Positions 8,656 through 17,925 of a stretch of DNA of 64,000 nucleotides are shown piece after piece; position 1 is the stretch's first letter; each line of letters opens with the position of its first letter. Under the pieces are notes generated by a model. It was not told the DNA's origin and did no database searches. It saw only the letters and a list, made by a program, of their open reading frames with translations. The position numbers and the translations under genes were made by a program. This stretch comes from Acidimicrobiia bacterium. Lineage in GTDB: Bacteria; Actinomycetota; Acidimicrobiia; IMCC26256; JAOSJL01. The stretch is taken from positions 2,725,937 to 2,789,936 of the forward strand of contig JAOSJL010000001.1 in assembly GCA_027494115.1 (NCBI GenBank). Reading direction: 5' to 3'.

Positions 8656-8666
8656 TGACAGTGTCA
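8656..8666. promoter_or_regulatory. Short perfect palindrome TGACA-G-TGTCA upstream of the GGDEF-EAL gene
   Basis: An 11-base inverted repeat lies 30 bases upstream of the ATG of the c-di-GMP gene, between it and the 3' end of the FGGY kinase gene. Its place and symmetry fit an operator, but a chance hit of this length is possible and no matching second copy was found by eye. Confidence 0.25.
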
Positions 8667-8699
8667 AAGCGAGCGTGGAGAGTGAGAATACCTAACCCG

Positions 8700-10049
8700 T
8701 CACAACGACACGAATGACATGAAACGTTCGTAACGCCGCGCCATGGCTTCGGTCCACCGCAGGTCGGGATCCACCCGCCGTCCGGTGCGCGCCCAGCGCG
8801 ATGCATCGGTGGCCGCCGCTTCCAGGCCGGCAGCGACCCGGGCGAAGAACGCGGCGCCCAGAGCACCACCTTCGGGGACCGCCACCGCGTCCACGGGAAG
8901 AGTCGTGGCGTCGGCGAGCGCCTGCATCCAGCCGTCGACGCGCGTTCCCCCGCCCGAGGCGACGATCCGATTCGGGCGCACCCCCGCCGCCTCGATGAGT
9001 CGACGGGTTGCGAATCCGGTGGCCTCGAACGCCGCGCGCAGAACGGTGCCGGGGCCATGCGTCAGATCGAGATCCACGAGCTCCCCACGCAGGTCGGGTT
9101 TGTGCAGCGGCGCACGTTCCCCCCGCAGATACGGCGCCCACACGGGCACGGCCGACGGGTCCACGGACACGCCCTCCGACGCGTTCTCCGGCGAGCCGCC
9201 GCGAACTCCGAGCAGGCGCTGCACCCAGTCGAGGAACAGGCCTCCCGCGTTGCTCGGCCCGCCGACGAGCCAGAGCCCCGGCGACGAGTGCGGAACGCAC
9301 AGGTAGCCGGGAACCTCACGTTCGGACTCGACCACCACCCAGACGATCAATGTGGTTCCGCAGATCACCAGTACATCCCCCACCGAGTCCGCGCCGGCGA
9401 CGAACTGCTCTGCGAGAGCGTCGATCGTGCCGGGCTCGAGCACCGCGTCGCCCACGTGCCCCGCTGGCTGACCGCTGGGAGCGATCGTCGGAAGCTGATC
9501 GGGGCGCGCTCCCGCCTCGGCGACGAGTTCCTCATCCCAGCCCACGAAATCGAACAGGGGGTAGGCCGTCACCGCCGTCGTCGTGTCCAGGATCGGCGTA
9601 CCGCTGAGTGCGTAGTTCGCGACCGACTGCGCCGGCCAGTAGCCGCGGGCGTGGGGCGCCTGGGCCGCGGTCCAGGCGAGGAACTCGCGGAACTCGCCGC
9701 TCTCGTCAGTCGAGGATGCCGAGTTCGCGCGTCCGCGCGCATCGCCGTAGAGGAGACCGGGCGTGATCGGTGTGCCGCTGTCGTCGACCGCTACGAGCGA
9801 CGGGATCATCGCAGCCACCGACACGCCGACAGGATCGACGCCGCCGAGCTGCGCGAGAGCCGCCACGGGGCCACGTGCCCAGGCTTCCTCGGCGACGTGC
9901 TCGAAAAGATCCGGCCTCGGAATCCGGAGCTCGTGCGGGACACGCGCGCGTGCCACGATCTTTCCGTCGGCGTCGGCGGCAACAGCCTTCACCGACGTCG
10001 TGCCGATGTCGATCCCGACCGTGATCTCGCCGCTGGTCTGCTCAGTCAC
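8700..10049 (-). CDS. FGGY-family carbohydrate kinase
   Basis: The 449-aa protein begins with the phosphate-1 loop of the actin-like ATPase fold (VGIDIGTTSVKAVAADADG) and has the C-terminal adenosine-binding motif ASGGGTRVDGWMQAL and the GALGAAFFARVA helix. The length is slightly short for the family, which is usually about 480-520 aa. Family members phosphorylate pentoses, polyols or glycerol in the cytoplasm; the sugar cannot be told from sequence alone. The start is GTG at 10047-10049. The gene follows the HisN-like phosphatase gene by 11 bases on the same strand, so the two are probably in one operon and may act on related small phosphates. Confidence 0.85.
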   Translation of the reverse strand: MTEQTSGEITVGIDIGTTSVKAVAADADGKIVARARVPHELRIPRPDLFEHVAEEAWARGPVAALAQLGGVDPVGVSVAAMIPSLVAVDDSGTPITPGLLYGDARGRANSASSTDESGEFREFLAWTAAQAPHARGYWPAQSVANYALSGTPILDTTTAVTAYPLFDFVGWDEELVAEAGARPDQLPTIAPSGQPAGHVGDAVLEPGTIDALAEQFVAGADSVGDVLVICGTTLIVWVVVESEREVPGYLCVPHSSPGLWLVGGPSNAGGLFLDWVQRLLGVRGGSPENASEGVSVDPSAVPVWAPYLRGERAPLHKPDLRGELVDLDLTHGPGTVLRAAFEATGFATRRLIEAAGVRPNRIVASGGGTRVDGWMQALADATTLPVDAVAVPEGGALGAAFFARVAAGLEAAATDASRWARTGRRVDPDLRWTEAMARRYERFMSFVSL

Positions 10050-10060
10050 GGGTCGAGTCC

Positions 10061-10927
10061 TCAGCCACGGCCCGGCTCATCCGTACCGAAAGCGGCCACC
10101 GCGCGGTCGTGGAGAAGACCGTTCGTCGTGAGAATGCTGCAATCGCCGTGGAGCCTCTCTCCGGAAATGTCGGTGGCGTGCCCTCCGGCCTCTTCGACGA
10201 TCACCCTCAGGGGCGCCCAGTCCCAGTGGTGGACCCGAGGCTCGACAGCGATGTCGCAGGCTCCCTGCGCGACGAGCATGTGTGACCAGAAGTCGCCGAA
10301 GCCTCGCGACCGGTGCACCGACCGGGCGAGAGCCAGGAACCTCTCGCCGAGCCCGAACCGCTCCATCTCGGGCACGCTGTCGTAGGACAGCGCCGCACGA
10401 TCGATCTCGTCGATGTCGGACACCCGAATGGGAACACCGTCGCGCGACGCTCCTCCGCGGAGGGTTTCTCCACCGCGGAATGCGCCGCCACCGCGCGCCG
10501 CCCACCAGCGCATCCCCAGCGCCGGTGCGGAGACGACACCGACGACTCCGGTTCCATCGACCTCGAGTGCGAGAAGCGTGGCCCACACCGGTGCTCCACG
10601 GATGAAATTGAGAGTCCCGTCGATGGGATCCACGACCCAGCGTCGGCCGTCGGGACCGCTATCGGGGGACCCGTCCGTCCCATCGCCGAACTCCTCTCCA
10701 CGGATCCGGTCGTCGGGGCGCTCGGTGGCGAGGCGGTCCCGCACCATGGTTTCCACCGACCGGTCGGCCTCGGTCACCGGCGAGAGATCCGCCTTGGTCT
10801 CGACCTCGAGATCGGCGACCCGCTCGAAGTGCCGCAGCGAACGCGTGTCGGCCTCGTCGGCGACGTCCAGGGCGAACGCCAGATCGTCGGCGACGGTAGC
10901 GGCGTCGGCCATCGGCTGGGTTCCCAT
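10061..10927 (-). CDS. hisN: Inositol monophosphatase-family phosphatase, probably histidinol-phosphatase (HisN type)
   Basis: The product is about 288 aa. It shows the Mg-binding signatures of the FIG superfamily: GEEFG near the first metal Glu, WVVDPIDGTLNFIRG for the DPIDGT motif, and HHWDWAPLRVIVEEAGG for the C-terminal WDxA motif. The MRWWAARGGGAF segment is characteristic of actinobacterial histidinol-phosphate phosphatases rather than plain inositol monophosphatases. I took ATG 10925-10927; an ATG at 10910-10912 is equally possible and neither has a strong ribosome site. Other his genes are not in the window, so the pathway call is an inference from family likeness. Confidence 0.72.
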   Translation of the reverse strand: MGTQPMADAATVADDLAFALDVADEADTRSLRHFERVADLEVETKADLSPVTEADRSVETMVRDRLATERPDDRIRGEEFGDGTDGSPDSGPDGRRWVVDPIDGTLNFIRGAPVWATLLALEVDGTGVVGVVSAPALGMRWWAARGGGAFRGGETLRGGASRDGVPIRVSDIDEIDRAALSYDSVPEMERFGLGERFLALARSVHRSRGFGDFWSHMLVAQGACDIAVEPRVHHWDWAPLRVIVEEAGGHATDISGERLHGDCSILTTNGLLHDRAVAAFGTDEPGRG

Positions 10928-11022
10928 CCTCTTCGACCGGACGGTCGCGTGTCGACCGAGAGGCAGCGAGACTACCGGACATCTGGGGTAGCGAGCCCGC
11001 CAACCGGTACGCTGCACGGCCC

Positions 11023-11934
11023 ATGGGACTTCTCGATGGCAAGGTCGCGATCGTCACGGGAGCCGGACGCGGCATCGGGCGAGGTGAGGCACTTCTCCTG
11101 GCGTCGCACGGCGCGAGCGTCGTCGTCAACGACGTCGGTGGCGAGTGGGACGGCACGGGTACCGATGACCGACCCGCCGCTCAGGTCGTCGACGAGATCG
11201 CCGCGGCGGGCGGAACCGCGATCGCCAACGGCGACGACGTGGCCGACTGGGGCGGCGCGCATCGACTCGTCGACGCGGCCGTCGAGGCGTTCGGCGATCT
11301 GAACATCCTCGTGAACAACGCCGGAATCCTGCGCGACGGGATGAGCTTCAATCTCGACGAGGAAGCCTGGGACTCCGTGATCCGGGTTCACCTCAAGGGC
11401 CACTTCGCCCCGACGCACCACGCCGCGCGCTTCTGGCGGGAACGGTCGAAGGCCGGTCACGACGCCCCCCGACGCATCATCAACACCGCCAGCGAGTCGG
11501 GTCTCTTCGGAAACGCCGGTCAGGCCAACTACTCGGCAGCGAAGGCCGGGATCGCGTCACTCACGATCGTGCTGGCCCGGGAGCTCGCCAAGTACGGCGT
11601 GACCGTGAACTGCATCGCCCCCCGCGCCCGCACGCGCATGACCGCCGGAACCTTCGAGGGCTTCGGGGAGGCCGCCGAAGGCGCGTTCGATGAGTGGTCG
11701 CCCGACAACGTCGCCCCGACCATCGGGTTTCTCGCCTCCGACGCCGCGAGCGACATCACCGGCCAGGTCTTCGTCGTGTGGGCCGACCGCGTCCACCTCA
11801 TGAATGGCTGGTCGCTCGACAACACCGTTGAGCGCGGCGGGCAACGATGGACCATCGACGAGCTCATCGATGCCAAGGACGAGCTCTTCGCCGACCACGA
11901 CCCGGGCGCACCGCCCATGGGCTTCGGCCAGTAG
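11023..11934 (+). CDS. Short-chain dehydrogenase/reductase, 3-hydroxyacyl-CoA dehydrogenase-like
   Basis: The 303-aa product has the nucleotide-binding TGAGRGIG at residues 12-19, NNAG in the central strand, Ser in NTASESG and catalytic YSAAK at 170-174. The long N-terminal part (VVVNDVGGEWDGTGTDDRPA) and the C-terminal extension are those of the roughly 300-aa SDRs related to the dehydrogenase unit of peroxisomal multifunctional enzyme type 2, which oxidise 3-hydroxyacyl-CoA. It is divergent from the HisN-like gene and converges on the DUF222 gene with only seven bases between stops. The substrate is inferred. Confidence 0.85.
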   Translation: MGLLDGKVAIVTGAGRGIGRGEALLLASHGASVVVNDVGGEWDGTGTDDRPAAQVVDEIAAAGGTAIANGDDVADWGGAHRLVDAAVEAFGDLNILVNNAGILRDGMSFNLDEEAWDSVIRVHLKGHFAPTHHAARFWRERSKAGHDAPRRIINTASESGLFGNAGQANYSAAKAGIASLTIVLARELAKYGVTVNCIAPRARTRMTAGTFEGFGEAAEGAFDEWSPDNVAPTIGFLASDAASDITGQVFVVWADRVHLMNGWSLDNTVERGGQRWTIDELIDAKDELFADHDPGAPPMGFGQ

Positions 11935-11941
11935 AACCGAC

Positions 11942-13165
11942 TCAGGGCGGCTTCACCTCGAGCTTTCCGTCGCTTCTGAGCCGCGCACGCCAGTGGTGTT
12001 CGTGGAGTTTGCTGTGGTGTGCCCGACACACCAGCGCAAGGTTGTCGAGCGATGTGGTGCCGCCGTTGGCCCAATGCACGATGTGATGGGCGTCGGTCCA
12101 TTCGGGGGGCCGGTCGCATCCGGGCCAGGCGCAGCCACGGTCGCGCACCACGAGTGCGCGTCGGATGGCCGGTGGGATCGTGGGGGTTCTTCGTCCGACG
12201 TCCAGAGCCTGGCGGGCGCCGTGGGTGATGATGCGACTCACACCTGCGTCACAGGCGAGGCGTCGGGCGGCTTCGCCGCTGAGAAGCTCGCCGTTGTCGA
12301 ATTCCGCCGCGGGTGCGCCGCTGCGGGCTTCGAGCGTCTCGAGTGACACAACAACCGACAGATGCGGCTTCTCGCCTCCCGAGGTGGGGAGCCGTCCGCT
12401 GTCGAGGCTCCGGCGGGCCACTTCGACCAGGGCGTCGGCCCGACGACGCGACGCAGTCGGGCGCGGATTGCCGGGACAAGGAGGTCGCATCAGCGCGTCG
12501 AGGGCGGTCTTGACCACGGCCCCACCCTCGAGATCCAACTCCCCATCGAGAACGAAGCGGCCGTCGAGGGTCTGGGACATGTGCAGCTTGCGGCGACACA
12601 CCTTCTCGGTCTCATCGGCGACGACGACCTGAGGCTCGACCGCGTGACGCCAATGGGTCACGACACGACACAACCGCCCCGGATCCAGAGCCCGCGCCGC
12701 ATCCACGAAGACCTTCTCGGCCTCGGCCACCAGCCGGGCGACCTCTTCGGCGTCGAGCTGGTCGTTCTTGTCGAGACTCTCGGCGACGTCGGTGCCGTTG
12801 GCGATGACCCGGACGTGATCCGAGGAGATCTCCCCTGCGGCGAAGGCTTCGGCCGTGCGGGGAAGGAGACGCAGCCGGCGGGCGGTCTTGAGCTTTGCGG
12901 ACGCTGCCGACGGTGACAGTCGACCGTGGTAACGCAACCAGACCTGACAGGTCGCCGAACCGTCGAGTTCCCACTCGCCCGACGCATCGAACGCGGCGAT
13001 CTTTTCCGACAGCTGAGCCTCGAGGCGGTGCACGGCGCGGAACAGATCCAGGATCTCCCGACCCAGCGGTCCCACATCGGGTTCCGCATCGCCACCAGAA
13101 TCGGAGTCGTCTTCTGGTTCCTCCACTGCAGGTTCCTCCACTGCAGGTTCCTCCACTGCCACCAC
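11942..13165 (-). CDS. DUF222 / HNH endonuclease domain protein (13E12-repeat type)
   Basis: The product is about 407 aa. The N-terminal two thirds form the helical DUF222 domain (EILDLFRAVHRLEAQLSEKI, LSPSAASAKLKTARRLRLLP, GEISSDHVRVIAN) and the C-terminus is a canonical HNH site (CAWPGCDRPPEWTDAHHIVH, NGGTTSLDNLALVC, HHSKLHEHHW). The family is multi-copy in actinobacteria and its role is unknown. The frame stays open to a GTG at 13225; I prefer the GTG at 13163-13165 because GGGAGGAGG stands five bases upstream. The acidic N-terminus carries a triplicated VEEPA motif encoded by a 15-base tandem repeat. No mobile-element ends are visible. Confidence 0.85.
   Translation of the reverse strand: MVAVEEPAVEEPAVEEPEDDSDSGGDAEPDVGPLGREILDLFRAVHRLEAQLSEKIAAFDASGEWELDGSATCQVWLRYHGRLSPSAASAKLKTARRLRLLPRTAEAFAAGEISSDHVRVIANGTDVAESLDKNDQLDAEEVARLVAEAEKVFVDAARALDPGRLCRVVTHWRHAVEPQVVVADETEKVCRRKLHMSQTLDGRFVLDGELDLEGGAVVKTALDALMRPPCPGNPRPTASRRRADALVEVARRSLDSGRLPTSGGEKPHLSVVVSLETLEARSGAPAAEFDNGELLSGEAARRLACDAGVSRIITHGARQALDVGRRTPTIPPAIRRALVVRDRGCAWPGCDRPPEWTDAHHIVHWANGGTTSLDNLALVCRAHHSKLHEHHWRARLRSDGKLEVKPP
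13116..13160. repeat. 15-base tandem repeat, three units
   Basis: Three copies of GGTTCCTCCACTGCA stand head to tail; only the last base of the third differs. On the minus strand they encode VEEPA repeats in the acidic leader of the DUF222-HNH protein. The unit is a multiple of three, so copy changes keep the frame. Confidence 0.9.
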
Positions 13166-13340
13166 ACCCACCTCCTCCCGAGATCCGTTCACCCGCGCGA
13201 GAACAAGCGCACAGGTGAGAGCCACCGGGGAAGAGATCGAGCGGGAGAAGAACCCCTCCGCATCGACAGAACCAGCGTAGAACCCGGGTGTGACAGCTTC
13301 AGCCTTCAGCTTCAGCTACCCACCCCGGGGCGAGCGCAGG

Positions 13341-14118
13341 TCAGGAGGGTGGAAGACCGATCGACCCACAGCCCAGTTCGCCCGGCGGCGGCAGGCCATC
13401 GGGCCCGCAAGCGTGGAGGCCGGGTGAGCCCAAGAGCTCCTGCGCATACGGAACCAGCCTGTCGGGAGGAGGCGGCTCGATCTCCGGAACGTTCCCGTAC
13501 ATACTGAACTCACAATCCTGCAGGACCTCCTCACCGAAGTCCTCCCAACGCATGAGTAGTCTCTGAAGGCGCCCCTCGACCACGATCGCCTCGACACGCG
13601 CCTCCCCCAAGGATGACGGCCGAGCCGGCAGCGTCAAACGGTACGTTTCCCCGTCCTGCTCGACGTCGACATCACCCACCTCAGACGACGGACCTCGCAG
13701 AGTGTCGAGCACGTCATCGGCAAGCGGATAGCCATCCGGAATCGGAACGATCGTGAAGAAACCCGGCTTGGCGGGCAGTTCCTGGTATGTCGTCGCGCCG
13801 ATTCCCACCGTGTCGAGGTAGACCCCGGGTGTCGACCCGACCGGTTCCAGTCCATGTGTCCACCTGGCGGGCGCGATCAGGGGCCACATAGTCGAAATGT
13901 TCCGCAGCAGACGGGAGTTCGTCGACGTTCCCAGGATCCCCATTCCCGTCGGGATCGTGCGGAAGCGAGATGAGCCGGAAGCTGGAGGAGTCGAGCGTCG
14001 CCTGAACAGCGGCTCGGAGTTCGTCAGCAGGTGGGTCGCCGCTCTCGTCGCCACCCGAACACGCTGCTGTGGCCGACAGTAGCGCAAGCGAGAGAGCGAA
14101 TACCTTCGCAGCACTCAC
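13341..14118 (-). CDS. Putative lipoprotein, frameshifted (probably one extra base)
   Basis: The start is a GTG (MSAAKVFALSLALLSATAACSGGDES), which gives a signal peptide with lipobox ATAAC near residue 20. The reading is good up to RARQVDTWTGTGRVDT and then must move by one base to continue as GVYLDTVGIGATTYQELP and on to VPYAQELLGSPG. Removing one base near the CCCCGGG at 13823-13829 gives a single 258-aa reading frame, so the gene seems intact apart from one indel. It resembles surface lipoproteins of unknown function; SSFRLISLP and the beta-rich middle hint at a lipid- or ligand-binding fold. I do not recognise a named family. It lies alone between DUF222-HNH and the alpha/beta hydrolase. 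Confidence 0.65.
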
Positions 14119-14147
14119 ATCTCCAGGGTACGCCCGCGACCAAGACC

Positions 14148-15140
14148 TCAGGCCCAGGCGATCTCGGTCAGGAACTCATCGATCAGGTCGACCGTGGTCG
14201 TCGGGTTGTCGCCCGCCGCGTGGTGGCCGGCTCCGGCGATCCGGGAGAGCCGCGCGTTCGGGATCAGATCCGTGATCTCCCGGGCGCCCTCGTCCGAGAG
14301 CAGGTCGCTCTCCTTGCCGCGGAGCACGAGTACCGGACATGTGAGGCGTGCCGCATCGTCAGCCATGCCACGCACGAGCTCATCGGCGCGCCGGATGTCG
14401 AACGTCCTCCCCTCGGCTTGACGCTGACGGATGCGGCGCCCGAAATTGTGCTTCCACTCCCACCGGCCGTCGGGTCGCTTCCGCAGGTTCCGCCGAAGGC
14501 TCTCGACGCGGACGTCCTTGCGTCGAGGCAGGTACTCCGCGACGGCCGCGGCCGCTTCGTCGAGATCGGTGAACGACTCGTGCGCCGTCATGAACTCGAT
14601 GATTCGGCGCACGCCGTCCTTCTCCATCTTGTGGCCGATGTCGACGAGGACGATCGCTTCGACCACGTCGGGCTCCATCACGCCCAGGGTGAGCGACGTG
14701 ATGCCGCCGAGCGATGCGCCGACGAAGACCGCCCGCTCGAGACCGAACTCGACCATGAGCGGTCGGATTGCCGCGACCAGCGCACGCCGATCGAGAAACT
14801 GTTCCTCTCCCCGGATACGGAGGGCGTCGGAGTCGCCATGGCCGGGCAGATCGGGAGCTACGACGTGGAAGCGATCGGCGAGAGCGGCGCCGAGCTGCTC
14901 CCACATGTAGGCGGTCTGACCGCCGCCGTGCAGGCAGACCACGGGTGGCGACGACGACCCGCCCCATTCGAGATAGTGGACCTGGCGGTCGTCGACGACC
15001 GTGAAGCCGCTGCGCCCGCCGCGAGGCACGTCGTGACGGGGTACGAGCTCATCGGCGACATCCACGACGGCTTGCTCGGTTACGTCATCGGCGGCTTCCT
15101 CGGGAACTTCTTCGGGGGCACCATCCGCGATCTCCGCCAT
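14148..15140 (-). CDS. Alpha/beta-fold hydrolase
   Basis: The 330-aa product starts at ATG 15138-15140 and has an acidic, low-complexity leader of about 55 residues before the catalytic domain. Then come VVCLHGGGQTAYMWEQLG (oxyanion region), PDLPGHGDS, the nucleophile elbow VGASLGGITS and the C-terminal acid/His region (LVLRGKESDLLS, IAGAGHHAAGDNP). This is the layout of epoxide hydrolase, esterase and C-C bond hydrolase members. No signal peptide is seen, so it is probably cytoplasmic. The substrate is unknown. It is divergent from the SnoaL-like gene, with about 70 bases between starts. Confidence 0.87.
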   Translation of the reverse strand: MAEIADGAPEEVPEEAADDVTEQAVVDVADELVPRHDVPRGGRSGFTVVDDRQVHYLEWGGSSSPPVVCLHGGGQTAYMWEQLGAALADRFHVVAPDLPGHGDSDALRIRGEEQFLDRRALVAAIRPLMVEFGLERAVFVGASLGGITSLTLGVMEPDVVEAIVLVDIGHKMEKDGVRRIIEFMTAHESFTDLDEAAAAVAEYLPRRKDVRVESLRRNLRKRPDGRWEWKHNFGRRIRQRQAEGRTFDIRRADELVRGMADDAARLTCPVLVLRGKESDLLSDEGAREITDLIPNARLSRIAGAGHHAAGDNPTTTVDLIDEFLTEIAWA

Positions 15141-15211
15141 CGCACCATTCTGGCCCGAGGTCACGCCCGGAGTCAGATGCGCGCGAACATCGGACTTCGA
15201 CGGGAGCGACC

Positions 15212-15619
15212 ATGAGCCAGACCGACACCACGGCAAGGGATGAAGGAGCGATACGCCGTCTCCTCGCGGAGTACTGCCACGCCTACGACGACGGGCGGGC
15301 CGACGACTTCGCCGCGCTGTTCACGCAGGACGCACAGTTCACCGTCATGGGCGTGACGCACTCGGGTCGAGAGGCGATCCGGGAGAACATCGGCGGCTGG
15401 AAATCGGGCACGCCGCCTGGCCAGCACATCACCTACAACACGGTTCTCGACATCACCGGAGACTCCGCCACCGGGGCCACCGACTTCTCCTACCTCCAGA
15501 CATCCGACGAAGGCCCGCGCGTGATCCAGGCGGGGCGGTACACGGACGAGTTCGTCCATGAGCCCGACGGCTGGCGGTTTCGGTCCCGGACGATCCGCTT
15601 TCTCGGCGACGACGCCTGA
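15212..15619 (+). CDS. SnoaL-like/NTF2-fold protein
   Basis: The 135-aa product (DEGAIRRLLAEYCHAYDDGR) shows the opening helices of the SnoaL-like cone-shaped alpha+beta fold, then ALFTQDAQFTVMGVTHSGREAI and the late strand WRFRSRTIRFLGD. Members include small isomerases, cyclases, dehydratases and non-catalytic binding proteins. The gene starts at ATG 15212 and has no tight operon partner; the lipoprotein gene follows 47 bases later. A role in the neighbouring catabolic genes is possible, but the sequence does not name one. Confidence 0.82.
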   Translation: MSQTDTTARDEGAIRRLLAEYCHAYDDGRADDFAALFTQDAQFTVMGVTHSGREAIRENIGGWKSGTPPGQHITYNTVLDITGDSATGATDFSYLQTSDEGPRVIQAGRYTDEFVHEPDGWRFRSRTIRFLGDDA

Positions 15620-15666
15620 CAGAGATTCCCGGAACAGCCATGCCCCACGCCCGATGATGTACCGCC

Positions 15667-16284
15667 GTGCCTGAGAGTCGCCCCGGAGCAACCGCCGTCA
15701 TCTGCATCACGCTTCTCGTTCTCGGCACCGCGTGCTCGGACAACACCGACGCAGAGTCCGCATCCTCTTCGCAGGCGATCGCCGAGGCCACGACCACGAC
15801 GACGGCCGCAGCGGAGACCACGGTTGCCAGCACGACCACGACGACGGCCCCCCGTCCGCCGCTCGCCGAGCGGGCCTTCCCTCCGCTCGACGGCCTCCAG
15901 TACGCGGCACTGCCACCCGACGAGATCACGCTCTTTGCCGGTGCCGTCGACGCCAACGCCGACTCCGAGGTGGTCACGGGCGTGGACGCCCGCGCCGTCG
16001 GGAACCCCGGCGAACCTCTCGGCGTCCTGGTCGCCTATGACCTGGGCCCGGCGTTCGCAGACCCCCGAGCCTGGCTGGCGTTCGCGTCCGGCGTGGCTCA
16101 GGCCGCCGGTGGCGACGTGTCCCCGATCGAGGTCGACGGAACCGCCGCAACACTCGTGGTCGACGTCGAAGCCGACACCGTCGGAATCCTCTGGCGTGCG
16201 GACGAGGGCCTGGCGCTTCTGGCCCTCGGCTCCGACGGGTCGGACGCCTTTTCCGTCGCCTCCAGTCGGGTCGCCGCAGGCTGA
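15667..16284 (+). CDS. Putative lipoprotein with Thr-rich linker
   Basis: The 205-aa product starts at GTG 15667. The signal peptide (TAVICITLLVLGTACS) ends in lipobox LGTAC near residue 23. Next is a linker of Thr/Ala with runs of five Thr (about residues 40-62), then a mature domain of about 140 residues with FPPLDGLQYAALPPDEITLF and ADTVGILWRADEGLALL. It should be anchored outside the membrane by an N-terminal lipid. I do not recognise the domain. It converges with the LLM gene, with 13 bases between stops. Confidence 0.72.
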   Translation: MPESRPGATAVICITLLVLGTACSDNTDAESASSSQAIAEATTTTTAAAETTVASTTTTTAPRPPLAERAFPPLDGLQYAALPPDEITLFAGAVDANADSEVVTGVDARAVGNPGEPLGVLVAYDLGPAFADPRAWLAFASGVAQAAGGDVSPIEVDGTAATLVVDVEADTVGILWRADEGLALLALGSDGSDAFSVASSRVAAG

Positions 16285-16297
16285 GGCGGGCAGTGCC

Positions 16298-17149
16298 TCA
16301 AGCCGGGGGCACGAGCCCCACCAGCGTCGCGAACCGCTCGAGACCCTCGACCGCTTCGCGCGAGCTCGACCACGGCGACACGATCAGGCGTGTCACGCCG
16401 ATCGCCTCCCACGCCTCGACGTCGTCCGTCCCGGAGACGGCACCACCCAGACAGATCTGGAAACCGTCCGGAGATCTGCCGTTCTCCTCGAGGAGCGCGG
16501 CAAGGCGGGTGATCACGAGTTCCGCGGAAGCCTGATCGTGCTCCATGCCGATCCATCCGTCCCCCGCCCGTGCGGCTCTGCGCAGTGCCGCGTCACTCTC
16601 ACCTCCCACGAGAACGGGAGGCCTGGGTTGTTGAATCGGCTTCGGCTCGAACATCACCGGTGCGAAATCGAAGAACTCGCCGTGATGTTCGACGACCTCC
16701 TCGCTCCACAACCGAGAGCAGATCTCGATCGACTCGTCGAGGCGTCGGCCGCGGGTGGAGAAGTCGAGCTGGGCCGCCGCCCATTCCTGGGCGAGCCATC
16801 CGGCCCCGATGCCGAATTCGACACGACCGTCAGAGAGAACGTCGAGCGTCTGCACCGCGCGGGCGGCCACGAACGGATGGCGTAGACCCAGGTTGTAGAC
16901 GTGTGTTCCCAGGCGAACGCTGCTCGTACGCGCGGCGATGTGGCTGAGGTAGGCGAACACATCAAAGACCTGGGTCGTCGGAGGAACAGGAGGGTGGTCG
17001 TCCCCCGGTGTCGGGGAGCTCGACATCGTGGTGGGAAGAACGAGGTGTTCGGGCATCCACACGGACTCGTAGCCGAGGTGCTCGGCGGTATCCACGACAT
17101 CCGTCCACGCTCGGGGACTGCATCGACCCAGCGCTACGCCGAACTTCAT
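16298..17149 (-). CDS. LLM-class (F420-type) oxidoreductase
   Basis: The 283-aa product (KFGVALGRCSPRAWTDVVDT) has the luciferase-like TIM barrel with YESVWMPEHLVLP, SSVRLGTHVYNLGLRHPFVA, GRVEFGIGAGWLAQEWAAA and RPPVLVGGESDAALRRAA. The short length and the absence of the luciferase insertion suggest the F420-dependent subgroup. The start at ATG 17147-17149 overlaps the SDR stop as ATGA, so the two are co-translated. It is the last gene of the TetR - FMN reductase - ALDH - aldolase - SDR - LLM series and probably oxidises or reduces the pathway substrate. Cofactor choice is inferred. Confidence 0.85.
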   Translation of the reverse strand: MKFGVALGRCSPRAWTDVVDTAEHLGYESVWMPEHLVLPTTMSSSPTPGDDHPPVPPTTQVFDVFAYLSHIAARTSSVRLGTHVYNLGLRHPFVAARAVQTLDVLSDGRVEFGIGAGWLAQEWAAAQLDFSTRGRRLDESIEICSRLWSEEVVEHHGEFFDFAPVMFEPKPIQQPRPPVLVGGESDAALRRAARAGDGWIGMEHDQASAELVITRLAALLEENGRSPDGFQICLGGAVSGTDDVEAWEAIGVTRLIVSPWSSSREAVEGLERFATLVGLVPPA

Positions 17150-17925
17150 GACGGACTGAAGGTTCCGTCGTCCCGCCGGCGCCATCCCCCGGCAGCCAGG
17201 TTCCCGCCGTCGACGTGAACCGTCGTGCCCGTGACGAAGCTCGAGAGATCACCCGCGAGGAACGCGACGACGCCGGCAACGTCGTCGACATGACCGGCGC
17301 GCAACAGAGCGGCACCGTCGGGCATGTCCATACCGACACCCGGCGTGGCGATCACATCGGGTGCGACGCAGTTCACCCGGATGCCCTGCGGACCGAACTC
17401 GAGAGCCAGGGACTTCGTGAGATTTGCCACGGCCGCCTTCATCGCCGCGTACACGGTGTAGCCCGGCCCGGCGCGGTGCGCCTCGATGGACGTGATGTTC
17501 ACGATCGAGCCGTCTCGCCCCTCCATGAGAGGCACGGTCGCCCGGACGAGGTTCGTGACGCTCGTGAAGTTCTCGGCCACCAGTGCTGCCTCGCCCTTCG
17601 CGCTCACGTCGAGGAAGTCGGCGGCGAATCCTCCACCCGCGTTGTTCACCAGGATGTCGACGCCCCCGAAGTGTTCGCCTGTGGCATCGAGAAACGCGCT
17701 CACGGCCTGTTCGTCTCGAACGTCGGCCTCCGCCCTGACGGCGTCCCGGCCGAGCGCTTCGGCCGTCGCCGCCGTATACGCCAGGTTCTTCGTGTCGCGG
17801 TCGCACAGGGCGAGGTCGGCGCCGAACGCCGCCAACGTCGTAGCGACAGCCCGGCCGATTCCGATCGCGGCACCCGTCACGACGGCAACCCGGCCGTCGA
17901 GGCGCAGATCGTCGGGAGTAACCAC
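17146..17925 (-). CDS. Short-chain dehydrogenase/reductase
   Basis: The 259-aa product has TGAAIGIG at residues 17-24, NNAGGG, Ser in VNITSIE and catalytic YAAMK near 158-162, so it is a classical SDR; the late VTGTTVHVDGGNLAAGGW is the usual C-terminal motif. The start is GTG at 17923-17925, directly after the TAG of the aldolase gene with no gap, and its stop overlaps the LLM start. It probably oxidises an alcohol or 3-hydroxy intermediate in this operon. Confidence 0.88.
   Translation of the reverse strand: MVTPDDLRLDGRVAVVTGAAIGIGRAVATTLAAFGADLALCDRDTKNLAYTAATAEALGRDAVRAEADVRDEQAVSAFLDATGEHFGGVDILVNNAGGGFAADFLDVSAKGEAALVAENFTSVTNLVRATVPLMEGRDGSIVNITSIEAHRAGPGYTVYAAMKAAVANLTKSLALEFGPQGIRVNCVAPDVIATPGVGMDMPDGAALLRAGHVDDVAGVVAFLAGDLSSFVTGTTVHVDGGNLAAGGWRRRDDGTFSPS

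Noticed and set aside
11942-13225. DUF222-HNH gene as a mobile element (homing endonuclease or insertion)
   Set aside because: No inverted ends, target duplication or intron/intein context were seen; the family is a normal multi-copy actinobacterial gene.
13341-14118. True pseudogenes for the frameshifted genes
   Set aside because: Each carries a single indel, usually in a run, with otherwise conserved motifs and lengths that become divisible by three after correction. Sequence error is simpler.
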